This document shows positions 1 through 9,668 of a stretch of 64,000 nucleotides of DNA, in pieces. The notes under the pieces are model-generated. The model searched no databases. It worked only from the letters and a program-made list of their open reading frames with translations, and was not told the DNA's origin. Both the position numbers and the translations under genes were made by a program. Where the stretch lies: positions 1 through 64,000 of the forward strand of contig CAYVFC010000022.1 in the NCBI GenBank assembly GCA_964450715.1, written 5' to 3'. The stretch's first letter is position 1. Every line of letters starts with the position of its first letter. Origin of the DNA: CAYVFC01 sp964450715. GTDB taxonomy: Bacteria; Myxococcota_A; Polyangia; Polyangiales; JAFGIB01.

Positions 1-12
1 CGTAAATCGCCG

Positions 13-723
13 TCAGAAACCGTTTGGGCCGGCTGTTAAGCGATCACGCGTGCTGGCGAGTACTATTCGTAAGGCGCTACGAATAACCTGCCAAAGGAAA
101 GCGCGTCCGAAACTCGTGAGTCCGTGTACGACCGGCGTGTCCTCGTAAGAGTCGATGCGCGTAAACCCAGCGTACAATAGCAGCTGTCGCATCGACCTAC
201 TGGTGAAAGCTACTTCGTGGGTGAAGTCCCCATAACGAATGCGTCCGAAGAAAGGCGATTCTCCGTTGATCGTGTGGATTAAGAAGCGCCCGCCCGGAGC
301 AACCACTCGGCAGACCTCTTCGAAAAGGGGAAGTACTTCCGGCTTGGATAAGTGTTCGACGACATCGAAAGCCACTACGACATCTAGGCTACTCGAAGGC
401 CTTTGGTGGAGCGCATCAAATACGTCAGCCTGCTCGATCGTCTCGCGGCCAAGTCCTCGTGCCAGCGCAACCTGTTCCGTAGAAGTGTCTACGCCTGTTA
501 CGTGGCAATATCCTTGGGCGTGGAGGTAGGCTATTAGCTCTCCCGAACCGCATCCGAGTTCCAGAATACGAACATCTCGATTTGCAGGAAAGTGGCGACG
601 CACCAACCTTTCAATGAATGGAACTGGTTGAGGCTCGTCGGAGGTGCCACGGCTGCATCCGGTTCTCGTATGCGTCGTCACGTACCGAGCATAGAGAAGA
701 TCCCTGTAATTTACGTTTGACAT
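13..723 (-). CDS. Class I SAM-dependent methyltransferase
   Basis: About 236 residues. The glycine-rich SAM motif ILELGCGSGELIAYL is visible, followed by an acidic post-motif region (VVVAFDVVEHL), which is typical of the Methyltransf_11/23 class. The substrate cannot be read from sequence; in this locus a sugar or glycan acceptor is the natural guess. I place the start at the second of two adjacent ATGs (723) because an AAGAAGG ribosome-binding site sits five bases upstream; an upstream ATG at 756 is possible. The gene is on the minus strand, opposite to the next glycosyltransferase, and is clearly richer in A+T than the body of the locus, which suggests recent acquisition. The stop codon is inside the window, so the gene is complete. 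Confidence 0.85.
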   Translation of the reverse strand: MSNVNYRDLLYARYVTTHTRTGCSRGTSDEPQPVPFIERLVRRHFPANRDVRILELGCGSGELIAYLHAQGYCHVTGVDTSTEQVALARGLGRETIEQADVFDALHQRPSSSLDVVVAFDVVEHLSKPEVLPLFEEVCRVVAPGGRFLIHTINGESPFFGRIRYGDFTHEVAFTSRSMRQLLLYAGFTRIDSYEDTPVVHGLTSFGRAFLWQVIRSALRIVLASTRDRLTAGPNGF

Positions 724-946
724 CATTGCCTTCTTACGACGTGAAGGATAGTGCATCGCGGTCTAGAAAAAAAGTGGCTATAGTAGGTGTCCGGTAGCAT
801 CGGCCCATTTAGGTTGGTAGCGCTGTACACGAAGGGAAGGGTGTGAAATAGTCCGGTGTTTCCAAATTGGTGAATGAGAACGCGAACGAGTCCGCCGATC
901 CACGACAACAAAACGATTGGTCCAACGCGGGGATCTGTTTTTGGTT

Positions 947-2056
947 ATGGCAGCTATTCCGGAAGTGCTTCACGTCTCGCCGTATCTCGGAATGAGCGGA
1001 GCGAATAGAAGCCTGATCACGCTGGTCGAGGAGCTGCAAAACCAGGGGCAGACCTACGTTTTCGCGTTGGACGATTCGGAGCTAGCGGCGGAGGCGAGGA
1101 AGGTCGGCGCGGAAGTGGTGACGGCTTTCGGGAAGGAAGGGCTTCCGGCGTCGAGAACGAAGCGTTGGGTTGGGATCGTTTCGGCCCTTGGACGAGCCGT
1201 GGGCGAATTAGGCACTGAGGTCATCCACGCGCATTCCCCCGCCGGAAATCGTTACGCGTGGCCCGTGGCGAAGAGATCTGGAGTGCCGCTCGTGACGCAC
1301 GAGCGCGAAACGTACGCCAGAAACTATTCGAACGCGGGGCTCGGTCTGGCCGATCATATCGTGGCCGTGTCCTTCTGGGTCAACGCGAGCCTTCCGGCTT
1401 CGATTCGAAAGAAGAGCACCGTGGTATACAACGCGGTGAAACTTCCCGAGATGCCGGATATTCGCGAGAGCGGAGGGAAGACGTTTCGCGTAGGAATGGC
1501 GGGGCGGTGTACGTCTGACAAGGGTCAGGACCTTCTGATCCGCGCGGGGATCCACCTGATGAAGAAATACGATCTGGAGGTGTGTTTCAAGGGGGTGGAC
1601 AGAGCGAACCGAAGCGACCGGTATACAGACGGCATACTACGGAAGATAGAAGATGCCGGAGGCGAGGTGGTGAAGCGTATGCACCTCGAACCTTTTTCTT
1701 CCGACATGGAATCGTTTTTTCGGTCGCTGGACATCGTCGTGGTTCCCAGTCGGTGGAACGAGGGGTTCGGAAGGATGGCGATCGAATCGATGGCGTGGCA
1801 AAAGCCGGTGGTTGTGTCGAACCGCGGGGGGTTGATAGAAATCGTCGATGATGGTCGAACGGGACTGGTCGCCGCGGCGGACGACTGGGAGGATCTGGCG
1901 AGGTGCATCGAATCTCTGATCGTCGATGAAGATCTGCGGCGGCGTCTTGCAGCGGACGGACGCAGGGAGGCAGAGGCTCGTTTCTGTCCGGAAGTGCACG
2001 CGGAGAAGATGCTGCGGGTGTATCGGAGAGCGTTGCGGAAGGGAATGACGGGTTGA
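947..2056 (+). CDS. Glycosyltransferase family 4 (GT-B fold)
   Basis: About 369 residues from the ATG at 947; a TTG at 917 would add ten residues. The N-terminal half begins PEVLHVSPYLGMSGANRSL, the usual first Rossmann domain of GT4 enzymes. The C-terminal half has the GT4 nucleotide-sugar site: VVPSRWNEGFGRMAIESMA (the E-x7-E type motif) followed by KPVVVSNRGGLIEIVDDG. It probably transfers a sugar from an NDP-sugar to the lipid-linked repeat unit on the cytoplasmic face. Donor and linkage cannot be inferred. It is flanked by two minus-strand methyltransferases, so it is unlikely to share an operon with them. Confidence 0.9.
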   Translation: MAAIPEVLHVSPYLGMSGANRSLITLVEELQNQGQTYVFALDDSELAAEARKVGAEVVTAFGKEGLPASRTKRWVGIVSALGRAVGELGTEVIHAHSPAGNRYAWPVAKRSGVPLVTHERETYARNYSNAGLGLADHIVAVSFWVNASLPASIRKKSTVVYNAVKLPEMPDIRESGGKTFRVGMAGRCTSDKGQDLLIRAGIHLMKKYDLEVCFKGVDRANRSDRYTDGILRKIEDAGGEVVKRMHLEPFSSDMESFFRSLDIVVVPSRWNEGFGRMAIESMAWQKPVVVSNRGGLIEIVDDGRTGLVAAADDWEDLARCIESLIVDEDLRRRLAADGRREAEARFCPEVHAEKMLRVYRRALRKGMTG

Positions 2057-2132
2057 CGGGGAGTTGTCGTACACGTCGGGGATTCAACAGTGGGCAATAC
2101 GGGAACGGGAGGGGGGAGCGATCAAGGTCAAG

Positions 2133-2975
2133 TTAGCCCAACCTGCTATAGAGACGGTGGGCGGGGCCCGCTGCAAATACGTCAGTAGAAGCGTCCAATA
2201 TCGACGGGCATTTCGATGGCTGATCGTTGACGTCAAGCGCGAATAACCTAAACTTACTTTTCGCCAACAGGGTTGAGAGTTCACGTTTCGGACCGAAACA
2301 CTCGACATGTAACAGCGCCGCTGGATTCCGTGCGAGAGTTTCTTGAGCACCTCGAAGCACGTACAATTCGTGCCCCTCAACGTCGATTTTTAGTAGCCTA
2401 ATATCCCTGACGTCGTTGAGAGTGTTGTCTAACGTCGCGCATTTGACGGAAGAAACGCTTTCAATGGGGTCGTCGGGGAGTGCGATACGCGGTACACTTC
2501 TAGGAGGGATAAATAGTTTGATTTCTCCACAAACATCGGAAACGGCGATGTTGTGTACTTCTGGCATCGGTATACGGCCGTGATTGAGATAGAAATTCGC
2601 TAATAGACGGTGAACGTTGTGCGAGGGTTCATAGCAAAATATTCGCGTAAACAGGTCTGATATTTGTAGGGCATAGCGACCTACGTCCGCGCCGACGTCT
2701 ACAAGTGTCCCCCCGCGCTCAACATGTTTCAGAACAAAATCGGTATAGCGGGCTTCATAGACTCTATAGTACATTACGCCCGCTGAAATGATGATTTTCT
2801 TTCCGTTGAATGTTTCGCATATTACGCGATCGCGAAGGAGGCCTTTTAGGGACTGCCAGGTTAGAAGATACAGTGTTCGCAGCGTACGTTCACCGCGGTT
2901 GCAGGGATCGGTCCAAATTCGCTTAACTACCGGAAGGAATTCGATCAACGGCAACAATGTACTGTCTCTTCCCAT
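2133..2975 (-). CDS. FkbM family methyltransferase
   Basis: 280 residues. The SAM-binding strand reads GGTLVDVGADVGRYALQIS and is followed by CYEPSHNVHRLL and LLKIDVEGHELYVLRG, the characteristic late FkbM motif (KIDVEGxE). FkbM enzymes O-methylate sugars and polyketides, and in surface-polysaccharide loci they usually methylate a glycan hydroxyl. The gene is A+T-rich relative to the rest of the window and lies antisense to both neighbours, like the methyltransferase at 13-723. This supports a mosaic, transferred left edge. It ends convergently with the upstream glycosyltransferase, with 76 bp between stops and no repeat element there. Confidence 0.88.
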   Translation of the reverse strand: MGRDSTLLPLIEFLPVVKRIWTDPCNRGERTLRTLYLLTWQSLKGLLRDRVICETFNGKKIIISAGVMYYRVYEARYTDFVLKHVERGGTLVDVGADVGRYALQISDLFTRIFCYEPSHNVHRLLANFYLNHGRIPMPEVHNIAVSDVCGEIKLFIPPRSVPRIALPDDPIESVSSVKCATLDNTLNDVRDIRLLKIDVEGHELYVLRGAQETLARNPAALLHVECFGPKRELSTLLAKSKFRLFALDVNDQPSKCPSILDASTDVFAAGPAHRLYSRLG

Positions 2976-3045
2976 GAGCTATTTCTCATCAATCGGCGAG
3001 GTTACCCAAATATCTTGGTCTTTGCTAGTGTTGATGCGCAACTGC

Positions 3046-3073
3046 TTGAAAAGGCATAGTCATTCGCTATAGG
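3046..3073 (+). promoter_or_regulatory. Candidate sigma-70 type promoter
   Basis: TTGAAA at 3046-3051 and TATAGG at 3068-3073, separated by 16 bp, lie about 40 bp upstream of the ATG at 3114. The stretch is A+T-rich. This is a consensus match by eye only. Confidence 0.25.
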
Positions 3074-3113
3074 CGCGAGAAGGAATTCGCAGCTTACGAT
3101 TGAGTACAATTCC

Positions 3114-4289
3114 ATGAAAGTCACCTATTTATGTCTACGGATTTTCGGTGGGGGCGGCGGCCTTGAGAATTTTAACCGCAATCTCGTAAAGGCGTTGTCG
3201 GAGCTCTCGGTCGAGCGCGGTTTTCGCCTGAACGCCGTCTCGGTATACGACAGCGCTCGGGACGTCGACGCTCGTTGCTGCGATCCCGGCGTGTTCAAGT
3301 GCATGGAAGGGAGGAAGCGTGTGTTCGCGTTGAGTGCCATGGTTGACGCGCTCGGGGCCGATGTCCTCTTCGTCGCCCACGTCAATCTGGCGCCGGTTGC
3401 GTTGTTCTGTAAGGCGCTCAACCCTCGTCTAAAGCTTGTCACAATGGCCTACGGGATAGACGTCTGGGGAAGGCTCGGACGGGCAAAGCTAGAACTACTG
3501 AGGCGCTCTGATCGTGTATACGCCATCAGCAGGTACACGAGGGATCGCATGGTGAAGGCGCAGGGAATCGCTGGAGAAAACGTGGAGATCCTGCCGGTGA
3601 CCATCGATCCGTATCTGACGTTCCATGCTCCGGATCCGGGTTTTCGGAGCCGGGTAGGGATCTCGGAGGCGACGAAGGTGCTTCTCACGGTCGCTCGCCT
3701 GAGCGCGACCGAGCGCTACAAGGGGTACGACCGCGTCATCCGGGCCTTGCCTCTGATCCGCGCTCGGTTTCCCGACGTAAGGTATGTGGTCGTGGGGAAG
3801 GGGGAACCGGAAGAGGTCGCAAGGGTGGAGCGAGTCGTGGCCGAAACCGGCATGACGGATTTCGTGGAGCTGAGGGGATACGTTCCCGACGAGGAGCTCG
3901 TGAACTATTACGGCGCGGCGGATCTGTTCGTCATGCCCTCGACCGGGGAAGGGTTCGGTATCGTGTTTCTGGAAGCGCTGCTGCACGGCAAGCCGGTCGT
4001 CGCGGGAAACCGGGATGGCTCGGTCGATGCCGTTGCGGACGGACAGCTGGGAATGCTGGTCGACCCGGATGACGTCGATGCGATAGCAGCTGCCGTCAAC
4101 GATATGCTGGCCGGGAACGTAACGTCGCATCTGGTTGACGGGGAATTCCTCAGAAGAAAGGTTAATGAGATGTTCGGTTTCGACGCCTTCAAGCAGAGGC
4201 TGGCGGAAGGACTGGGCCGCTATTTCCAGGGCGCGTACGCGGCCCGTTCGAACCGGAACCGAGGAGGCGACGGAGAAGGTTACCTATAG
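3114..4289 (+). CDS. Glycosyltransferase family 4
   Basis: 391 residues with an ATG start. The N-terminus has a glycine-rich loop (LRIFGGGGGLENFNRN) as in WcaL/PimB-like GT4 proteins. The central strand TVARLSATERYKGYDRVI and the C-terminal MPSTGEGFGIVFLEALLHG plus KPVVAGNRDGSVDAV form the nucleotide-sugar site with the conserved E-x7-E spacing. It is probably a cytoplasmic enzyme that extends the polyprenyl-linked repeat unit. Its TAG stop overlaps the GTG start of the membrane protein that follows, so the two are translationally coupled. Confidence 0.92.
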   Translation: MKVTYLCLRIFGGGGGLENFNRNLVKALSELSVERGFRLNAVSVYDSARDVDARCCDPGVFKCMEGRKRVFALSAMVDALGADVLFVAHVNLAPVALFCKALNPRLKLVTMAYGIDVWGRLGRAKLELLRRSDRVYAISRYTRDRMVKAQGIAGENVEILPVTIDPYLTFHAPDPGFRSRVGISEATKVLLTVARLSATERYKGYDRVIRALPLIRARFPDVRYVVVGKGEPEEVARVERVVAETGMTDFVELRGYVPDEELVNYYGAADLFVMPSTGEGFGIVFLEALLHGKPVVAGNRDGSVDAVADGQLGMLVDPDDVDAIAAAVNDMLAGNVTSHLVDGEFLRRKVNEMFGFDAFKQRLAEGLGRYFQGAYAARSNRNRGGDGEGYL

Positions 4290-5665
4290 TGGCGGGTATC
4301 TCGGCAAACGGTAAAAGGATTCCTGCGTACGCCAGGTTCGCGCCGCCATCGATGGCTACCGCGGTCAGCGGGAGAAACCTGGCCCGGGTGCGTTTCTTCG
4401 TGGAGGCGGGGGTCTTTTTCGTTCTCAGCGAGGGGCTCGTTCGCAAGATGTTTCCCGCGTTTGGTCAGGCGATACTGGCCTTCAAGTTCGTCTATTTCCC
4501 GTTTCTATACGTCTTGATGAGCCGCTATGTCTTGGGTTCGATGACATCGCGAGCGGTTCCGCCGGGGACCATGTGGTTCCTCGGCTGGGGGGTATTTCTG
4601 ACGATAGCAGTGGTACCGGAGCGGCCTATCGCGGCTGCTCTCGGTATCGTGGTAAACATCTGTTTCGTCCCGCTGGCCTTTCTGGGTTCGGCCCTCTACC
4701 GGGATCGCGACGAGGTCGTGGCGCTCATAAAAAGGGTAGCCTTCTACTCGGTAGCAGGAGGAGCGTTTGCCGTGATTCAATCCCGGCTACCGCCTGGCCA
4801 CTGGGTGAATCTAGGCATGGATATGGTCACCCCCTCGTATTCAGCACACGGCTACCATCGGGTGACGTCGACCTTCCAGTTCTGTAACATCTACGGAAGC
4901 TATATTGCGATGGGCATTCTTGCCTGCCTCGGGTGGTTCCTGACCGCCGGTAGACCGCGGATTCGCGTCGCGGCGATCCTTGCCGTTGGTCTGGTCTACT
5001 ATGCCGGGCTTCAGTCCGGAAGCAGGATGGCCGGAATGAGCGCGCTCATTTGCCTGGGTTTCGGTATCGTCTCTACGCGGCAGCGCGGGCGGTTCGTGCC
5101 GTACATCGCGGGATTGTTGCTCGTCGGGGTGGTGGCGCTGGACTTCGCGGGCATTCGGTTCGAGGACGCGGCGCCGAGCAGGTCTTTTGCGACCGGGGAT
5201 GTGGTCAGCAGAACCGTGGATAGCTATGTCGGGCGAAAGACGCTTTCGCAGGCCCTCGACGTTTCGGATATCTGGGGGACCGGCTGGGGGGTGTACACGA
5301 TGGGGGTTTCGACCTATGCGCCGGAGCTCGGAGAGACCGGCGAGCTGAACATCGGGATGAGGTTGGAAGGGGGCTACCTCTTCGTGCTGGCCCAGACCGG
5401 GGTCATCGGACTGGCGACCTTTTTATGGATGAATGCATCGCTACTACTTTCCGCGATCATGCGGCACTCCTCCTTCGCCTGGCTCGGCGCGGGGCTGGGG
5501 GCGTATTCCATCATCGCCAATCTACCTCTCTGTATGCAGGAGGTATCCGTGCTCGCGATCTTGTGGTGGTTTCTGGTGGGCGTCTATTATGGGCAGCGAA
5601 ATCGGGAACAGGGAGTGGGGGTCGGTCGCAGGATGCCGGTGGTATATCGTGCCCGTCTCTCTTGA
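4289..5665 (+). CDS. Polytopic O-antigen polymerase (Wzy)-like membrane protein
   Basis: About 458 residues from a GTG that overlaps the previous stop (ATAGTG); an internal ATG near 4352 is an alternative start. The protein is strongly hydrophobic with roughly ten predicted membrane segments. A large periplasmic-type loop follows the middle segments (around DFAGIRFEDAAPSRSF to TYAPELGETGELN). This layout and the context, between glycosyltransferases and an amidotransferase, fit Wzy, which polymerises repeat units in the periplasm. Wzy proteins are too divergent for a motif-based call. Unlike the two larger ligase-like proteins further right, it has no TPR tail. Confidence 0.65.
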   Translation: MAGISANGKRIPAYARFAPPSMATAVSGRNLARVRFFVEAGVFFVLSEGLVRKMFPAFGQAILAFKFVYFPFLYVLMSRYVLGSMTSRAVPPGTMWFLGWGVFLTIAVVPERPIAAALGIVVNICFVPLAFLGSALYRDRDEVVALIKRVAFYSVAGGAFAVIQSRLPPGHWVNLGMDMVTPSYSAHGYHRVTSTFQFCNIYGSYIAMGILACLGWFLTAGRPRIRVAAILAVGLVYYAGLQSGSRMAGMSALICLGFGIVSTRQRGRFVPYIAGLLLVGVVALDFAGIRFEDAAPSRSFATGDVVSRTVDSYVGRKTLSQALDVSDIWGTGWGVYTMGVSTYAPELGETGELNIGMRLEGGYLFVLAQTGVIGLATFLWMNASLLLSAIMRHSSFAWLGAGLGAYSIIANLPLCMQEVSVLAILWWFLVGVYYGQRNREQGVGVGRRMPVVYRARLS

Positions 5666-5692
5666 AAGGTGGGGGGACGTTTTCGGGTCGCC

Positions 5693-7570
5693 ATGTGCGG
5701 GATAGCGGGCATTGTAGGGGGGGATGCGGTAGGGGAGCAGCAGGCCGTGCAGCGCATGCTCGATGCGATGGAGCACCGGGGGCGGGACGGAAGCGGGATT
5801 TGGACGTCGCCCTCCGGGCTCTGCGTGTTGGGGCATAGACGGCTGGCGATACTCGATCTCAGTGAAGCAGCCGAGCAACCGATGGAGCACGGGAGCAGCG
5901 GCTGTTGCCTGTCATACAACGGCGAGATCTACAATTTCCAGGAGCTCAGAGGGGAGTTCGAGGAGCGGGGCGAGCGCTACGGGTCGACGGGCGATACCGA
6001 GGTGCTTCTGCGGGCTCTGGTCGAGAAAGGGGTGGAGGTCCTGCCACGCCTCAACGGCATGTTCGCCTTCGGTTTCTGGAACGAGGGCGAGCAAAAGCTG
6101 GTTCTGGCCCGCGACCGGTTCGGACAGAAGCCCTTGTACTACGCCGTGCTGAACGGGGCGAAGGGGACGGTGGTGTTCGCGTCCGAGATACGCGCGCTGC
6201 TGGCCTCCGGGCTGGTCGACAGGCGTCTCGATATCGATGCTGTGTACGGCTTTCTGTTCAACGGGGCGGTGCAGGAGCCGGGGAGCGTCGTGCGCGGGGT
6301 ATCGGTGGTGCCGCGTTGCGGATACGTGACGGTAAAGCCGGGAGAGACGCCGGTCGTTCGCAGGTACTGGGAGCCTCCTTGCGACAAGACAGCTCTGGGT
6401 GACGGCGAGCTGAAGGAGGCTTTCGCCTCGGCGGTAAGTCGCCATTTGGTGAGCGACGTACCCATCGGCGTGTTTCTCTCGGGCGGCATCGATTCGTCGT
6501 CGGTTGCCGCGGCCGCGGCACGCTCGGGGGGCGGGGAGGTCACGTCGCTGGCGGTGGTGTTCCCCGATCAGCCGGCGGCATCGGAGCAGAGGTTCGCCAG
6601 AAGGATTGCCGAGGAGAACGGGACCAAGCACGTCGAGATCCCGGTCACCGGCCCGCAGATGTTGCAGATGCTGCCGCGGGCGCTCGGCTCGCTCGACCAG
6701 CCGTCGATCGACGGCATGAACACCTATATCGTGAGCGGCGCGGCCAGGCAGGCAGGGCTGACCGTGGCGCTGTCCGGTCTGGGAGGGGACGAGCTGTTCG
6801 GGGGGTACAGTTCGTTCCGGGAGGTGCCGTGGCTCGCGCTGGCCAGGCTGGCGTTGTCGCCGGCATCTTTCCTGCTGCAACGGACGAGATGGGACGAGCG
6901 GGATGTTTCGTTGCGCGCGGCCAAGATAGTGGACTTGCTGGAAGCGCCTGCCGGTCTGTTGCCGGCCTACCTGGTCAGGCGGCGGTTGTTTACCTCCCGG
7001 CAGGTGCGGGCGCTCTGTCCGGGGCTGGCGGAAACGGCGTGGTCGAGTGGTTTGGTGGAACCGCGCCTCGAGGAGCTGCAGAGCCTGGTGACCGGGTACG
7101 CGCCCGTCGATGCTGTCGGCCACCTCGAGCTCGCCCTGTACATGGGGCAGACCCTGTTGCGCGACTCGGACGTGATGGGTATGGCGCACACGCTCGAGAT
7201 CCGGCAGCCGTTCCTGGATACCGAGTTCAGCGACATGGTCCTCAGGCTGGAGCCGGGGGCGAGGAAACCCGGGGCCGTGCCCAAGCACCGGTTCGTGAGG
7301 GCCATGGGCGACTGGCTTCCGGCCGAGAACGTTCGGCGGCCCAAACGGGGGTTCGAGCTTCCGTTCTCGAGCTGGCTCACGGGACCGCTGCGCGACAGGG
7401 TGACCGAGACCTTGCAGGGGATGGTGCGGGATACCGATCTGCTGGACGGTGGCGCGGTGCTGTCGAGCTGGGAGCGGTTCCTGGCCCACCCCGATTCGGT
7501 CGGATGGTCTCGTCCCTGGGCGTTGTTCGTGCTAGCCCACTACCTCGAAGCTCAGAAGCTATCGCTTTGA
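5693..7570 (+). CDS. asnB: Asparagine synthase (glutamine-hydrolysing)
   Basis: 625 residues from the ATG at 5693. This start places Cys at position 2 (MCGIAGIVGG), as needed for the N-terminal nucleophile glutaminase domain after Met removal; a longer start would bury it. The glutaminase part shows SYNGEIYNFQELR, GDTEVLLRAL and LARDRFGQKPLYY. The synthetase part, from about residue 255, has the PP-loop LSGGIDSSS and ALSGLGGDELFGGY. In polysaccharide loci such AsnB paralogues are thought to amidate uronic acid residues or to act on a glycan-linked substrate rather than make free asparagine. Amidation of the diacetamido-uronate made by the Wbp enzymes here is a reasonable inference. Confidence 0.93.
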   Translation: MCGIAGIVGGDAVGEQQAVQRMLDAMEHRGRDGSGIWTSPSGLCVLGHRRLAILDLSEAAEQPMEHGSSGCCLSYNGEIYNFQELRGEFEERGERYGSTGDTEVLLRALVEKGVEVLPRLNGMFAFGFWNEGEQKLVLARDRFGQKPLYYAVLNGAKGTVVFASEIRALLASGLVDRRLDIDAVYGFLFNGAVQEPGSVVRGVSVVPRCGYVTVKPGETPVVRRYWEPPCDKTALGDGELKEAFASAVSRHLVSDVPIGVFLSGGIDSSSVAAAAARSGGGEVTSLAVVFPDQPAASEQRFARRIAEENGTKHVEIPVTGPQMLQMLPRALGSLDQPSIDGMNTYIVSGAARQAGLTVALSGLGGDELFGGYSSFREVPWLALARLALSPASFLLQRTRWDERDVSLRAAKIVDLLEAPAGLLPAYLVRRRLFTSRQVRALCPGLAETAWSSGLVEPRLEELQSLVTGYAPVDAVGHLELALYMGQTLLRDSDVMGMAHTLEIRQPFLDTEFSDMVLRLEPGARKPGAVPKHRFVRAMGDWLPAENVRRPKRGFELPFSSWLTGPLRDRVTETLQGMVRDTDLLDGGAVLSSWERFLAHPDSVGWSRPWALFVLAHYLEAQKLSL

Positions 7571-7620
7571 GCGGTCGAGAAGAAGAGCGGGTTCGGACCG
7601 ATCTGTTTGCGGAAAGTGCC

Positions 7621-8754
7621 ATGCGAGTCATTCAAGTCGTGCCGCGTATCCTGGACGAGGCTAGCGGCCCCTCGCATTCGGTGCCCAGCCTGTGCCGGGC
7701 GCTGGCCGAATCGGGCGCCGAAGTGGATCTTCATGTGACCCAGGGGACCACGCCGCCCGAGATGCCGTTTACCTGTCATACCCACGGCGAGTGGGCCTGG
7801 CCGCCGCGCATCGGGGTGTCGCCGGGCATGTTCCAGGCGCTGAGGCAGGGCGTCGAGAAGGCCGACATCGTTCACAACCACAGCTTGTGGTGCATGGCGA
7901 ATGTCTATCCGGGCCTGCTGGCCCGCGGAAAGCGCTGCCGGCTTGTGACCTCCCCCCGGGGCACATTCGCCCCCTGGGCCTGGAAGAGATCGTACTGGCG
8001 GAAACGGTTGATGTGGTGGGCGGGGCAGGGCGAGGCGGTGAAAGCGTCGCACTGCTTTCACGCCACCAGCAGCGATGAATTGCGGTACATCCGCGAGAGG
8101 GGCTTTCGCCAGCCCGTGGCGGTCATCCCCAATGGAATCGATATCGATCCGCCGGGTGTGGAGCGGGAACGGCCGGAAAGGCGCCGGCTGCTTTTCCTGG
8201 GCCGCATCCATCCGGTCAAGGGCGTAGACCTGCTGCTGGAGGCCTGGCGCGAGCTACAGGACGAGACGCCGGAATGGGAGCTTCGCATCGTGGGGCCGGA
8301 TAGCGAAGGGTACCAGTCGCAATACGAACAGCTCACCGCCCGCCTCGGAACCGAGAGGGTGCGTTTCGACGGGCCGGTCTACGGGGCCGACAAGGCCAAC
8401 GCTTTCCGGCAGGCAGACCTCTACGTGCTTCCGACCCACACCGAGAACTTCGGCATCACCGTGGCCGAGGCGCTCGCCCAGGGGGTTCCGGCCATCGTGA
8501 CCAGAGGCGCGCCCTGGGAGGGGCTGGAGACGAATGAATGCGGCTGGTGGATCGAGATCGGCAAGGGACCGCTGGTCGAGTGCCTGCGCCAGGCGCTTCG
8601 CCTCTCCCGGGAGCGGCTCGCGGTCAAGGGAGAGCGGGGTCGCGAGTGGATGAAAAGGGATTTCGGGTGGCCGCGCATCGGACGTATGATGCGCGAGACC
8701 TACACCTGGCTTCTCGGCGGCGGCGCTCCCCCGGAACACGTCGATACGGTATAA
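7621..8754 (+). CDS. Glycosyltransferase family 4
   Basis: 377 residues. The ATG at 7621 (MRVIQVVPRILDEASGPSHS) is chosen because the open frame upstream is only an antiphase reading of asnB. The C-terminal domain has LLFLGRIHPVKGVDLLLEAW and LPTHTENFGITVAEALAQG, the GT4 donor-binding motif with both glutamates. A conserved PRGTFAPWAWKRSYWRK segment resembles WcaI/WbcX-type enzymes. It lies 50 bp after asnB and 29 bp before a GT2 gene, so probably in one operon. Confidence 0.92.
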   Translation: MRVIQVVPRILDEASGPSHSVPSLCRALAESGAEVDLHVTQGTTPPEMPFTCHTHGEWAWPPRIGVSPGMFQALRQGVEKADIVHNHSLWCMANVYPGLLARGKRCRLVTSPRGTFAPWAWKRSYWRKRLMWWAGQGEAVKASHCFHATSSDELRYIRERGFRQPVAVIPNGIDIDPPGVERERPERRRLLFLGRIHPVKGVDLLLEAWRELQDETPEWELRIVGPDSEGYQSQYEQLTARLGTERVRFDGPVYGADKANAFRQADLYVLPTHTENFGITVAEALAQGVPAIVTRGAPWEGLETNECGWWIEIGKGPLVECLRQALRLSRERLAVKGERGREWMKRDFGWPRIGRMMRETYTWLLGGGAPPEHVDTV

Positions 8755-8783
8755 GCCGAAACCGTTCTCCCTTCTTGGATGAA

Positions 8784-9668
8784 ATGACCGCTTCCCCGCA
8801 ACAAAAGGCCCCCCTCTCGATCATCGTGCCTACCAAGAACGAGGGACGCAATATCGAGCGATGCTTACGAGCCATCGCGGGCTGGGCCGACGAGATCCTG
8901 GTCGTGGACTCGGGTAGCGACGATGATACGCTGGACATCGCCCGGCGATATGGCGCGCGGGTGGTCCAGTTCGAGTACCGGGGCGGCTGGCCCAAGAAGC
9001 GGCAGTGGGCGCTGGACAACCAGCTGCTGGCGAACGAGTGGGTTCTCTTGCTGGACGCCGACGAGATCTTGCTCGATCCCATCAAGCGCGAAATCGGGGA
9101 GGCCATTCGCGGATCGCGCTACGACGGGTACTACCTGCGGTACCAGATCTTTTTTCTGGGCAAACAACTTCGCTTCGGCGACACCGAGCTGTGGAAGCTA
9201 ACCCTGTTCCGGCATGGCCGCGGTCGGTTCGAGCGCCGGCTGCAGGCGCAGGATACCTCCATGCTCGACATGGAGGTCCACGAGCACATGATCGTGGACG
9301 GCGAGGTGGGCCGGATACGGGAGCCGGTACGGCACGAGAACTTCAACTCGCTCGCGCACTACATCGACAAGCACAACGCCTATTCCAACTGGGAGGCGAA
9401 GGTGATGCTGTACGGAGACGAGACCGATCTGCGCCCGTCGCTCCTGGGGTCGCAGGCCCAGCTACGGCGCTGGTTGAAGAAAAACTTCCTGCAGATGCCG
9501 GGAGCCAGCTTCTATCAGTTCGCCTTCAGCTACCTGCTGAAAAAGGGGTTTTTAGATGGTATTCCCGGCCTGATCTACTGCGGCATGAGAGGTGTACAAG
9601 TCTTCCATACCAAGGCCAAGATGTACGAGATGCAGCAGAAGATCCGAGCGCCGGAGATCGAAGGGTAG
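8784..9668 (+). CDS. Glycosyltransferase family 2 (WaaE-like)
   Basis: 294 residues. The ATG at 8784 gives MTASPQQKAPLSIIVPTKNE, so the GT-A nucleotide-binding strand starts at residue 11. EILVVDSGSDDDT and the DXD-type LLLDADEIL follow. The pattern GGWPKKRQWALDN and later EVHEHMIVDG is typical of the LPS-core beta-1,4-glucosyltransferase WaaE/KdtX family. The C-terminus carries a hydrophobic segment (FSYLLKKGFLDGIPGLIY) that could anchor it to the membrane. The substrate is unknown. It lies between two GT4 genes on the same strand. Confidence 0.9.
   Translation: MTASPQQKAPLSIIVPTKNEGRNIERCLRAIAGWADEILVVDSGSDDDTLDIARRYGARVVQFEYRGGWPKKRQWALDNQLLANEWVLLLDADEILLDPIKREIGEAIRGSRYDGYYLRYQIFFLGKQLRFGDTELWKLTLFRHGRGRFERRLQAQDTSMLDMEVHEHMIVDGEVGRIREPVRHENFNSLAHYIDKHNAYSNWEAKVMLYGDETDLRPSLLGSQAQLRRWLKKNFLQMPGASFYQFAFSYLLKKGFLDGIPGLIYCGMRGVQVFHTKAKMYEMQQKIRAPEIEG

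Noticed and set aside
6829..7620. Upstream extension of the GT4 frame starting at 6829
   Set aside because: These codons lie within asnB in another phase. The GT4 fold begins exactly at the ATG at 7621.
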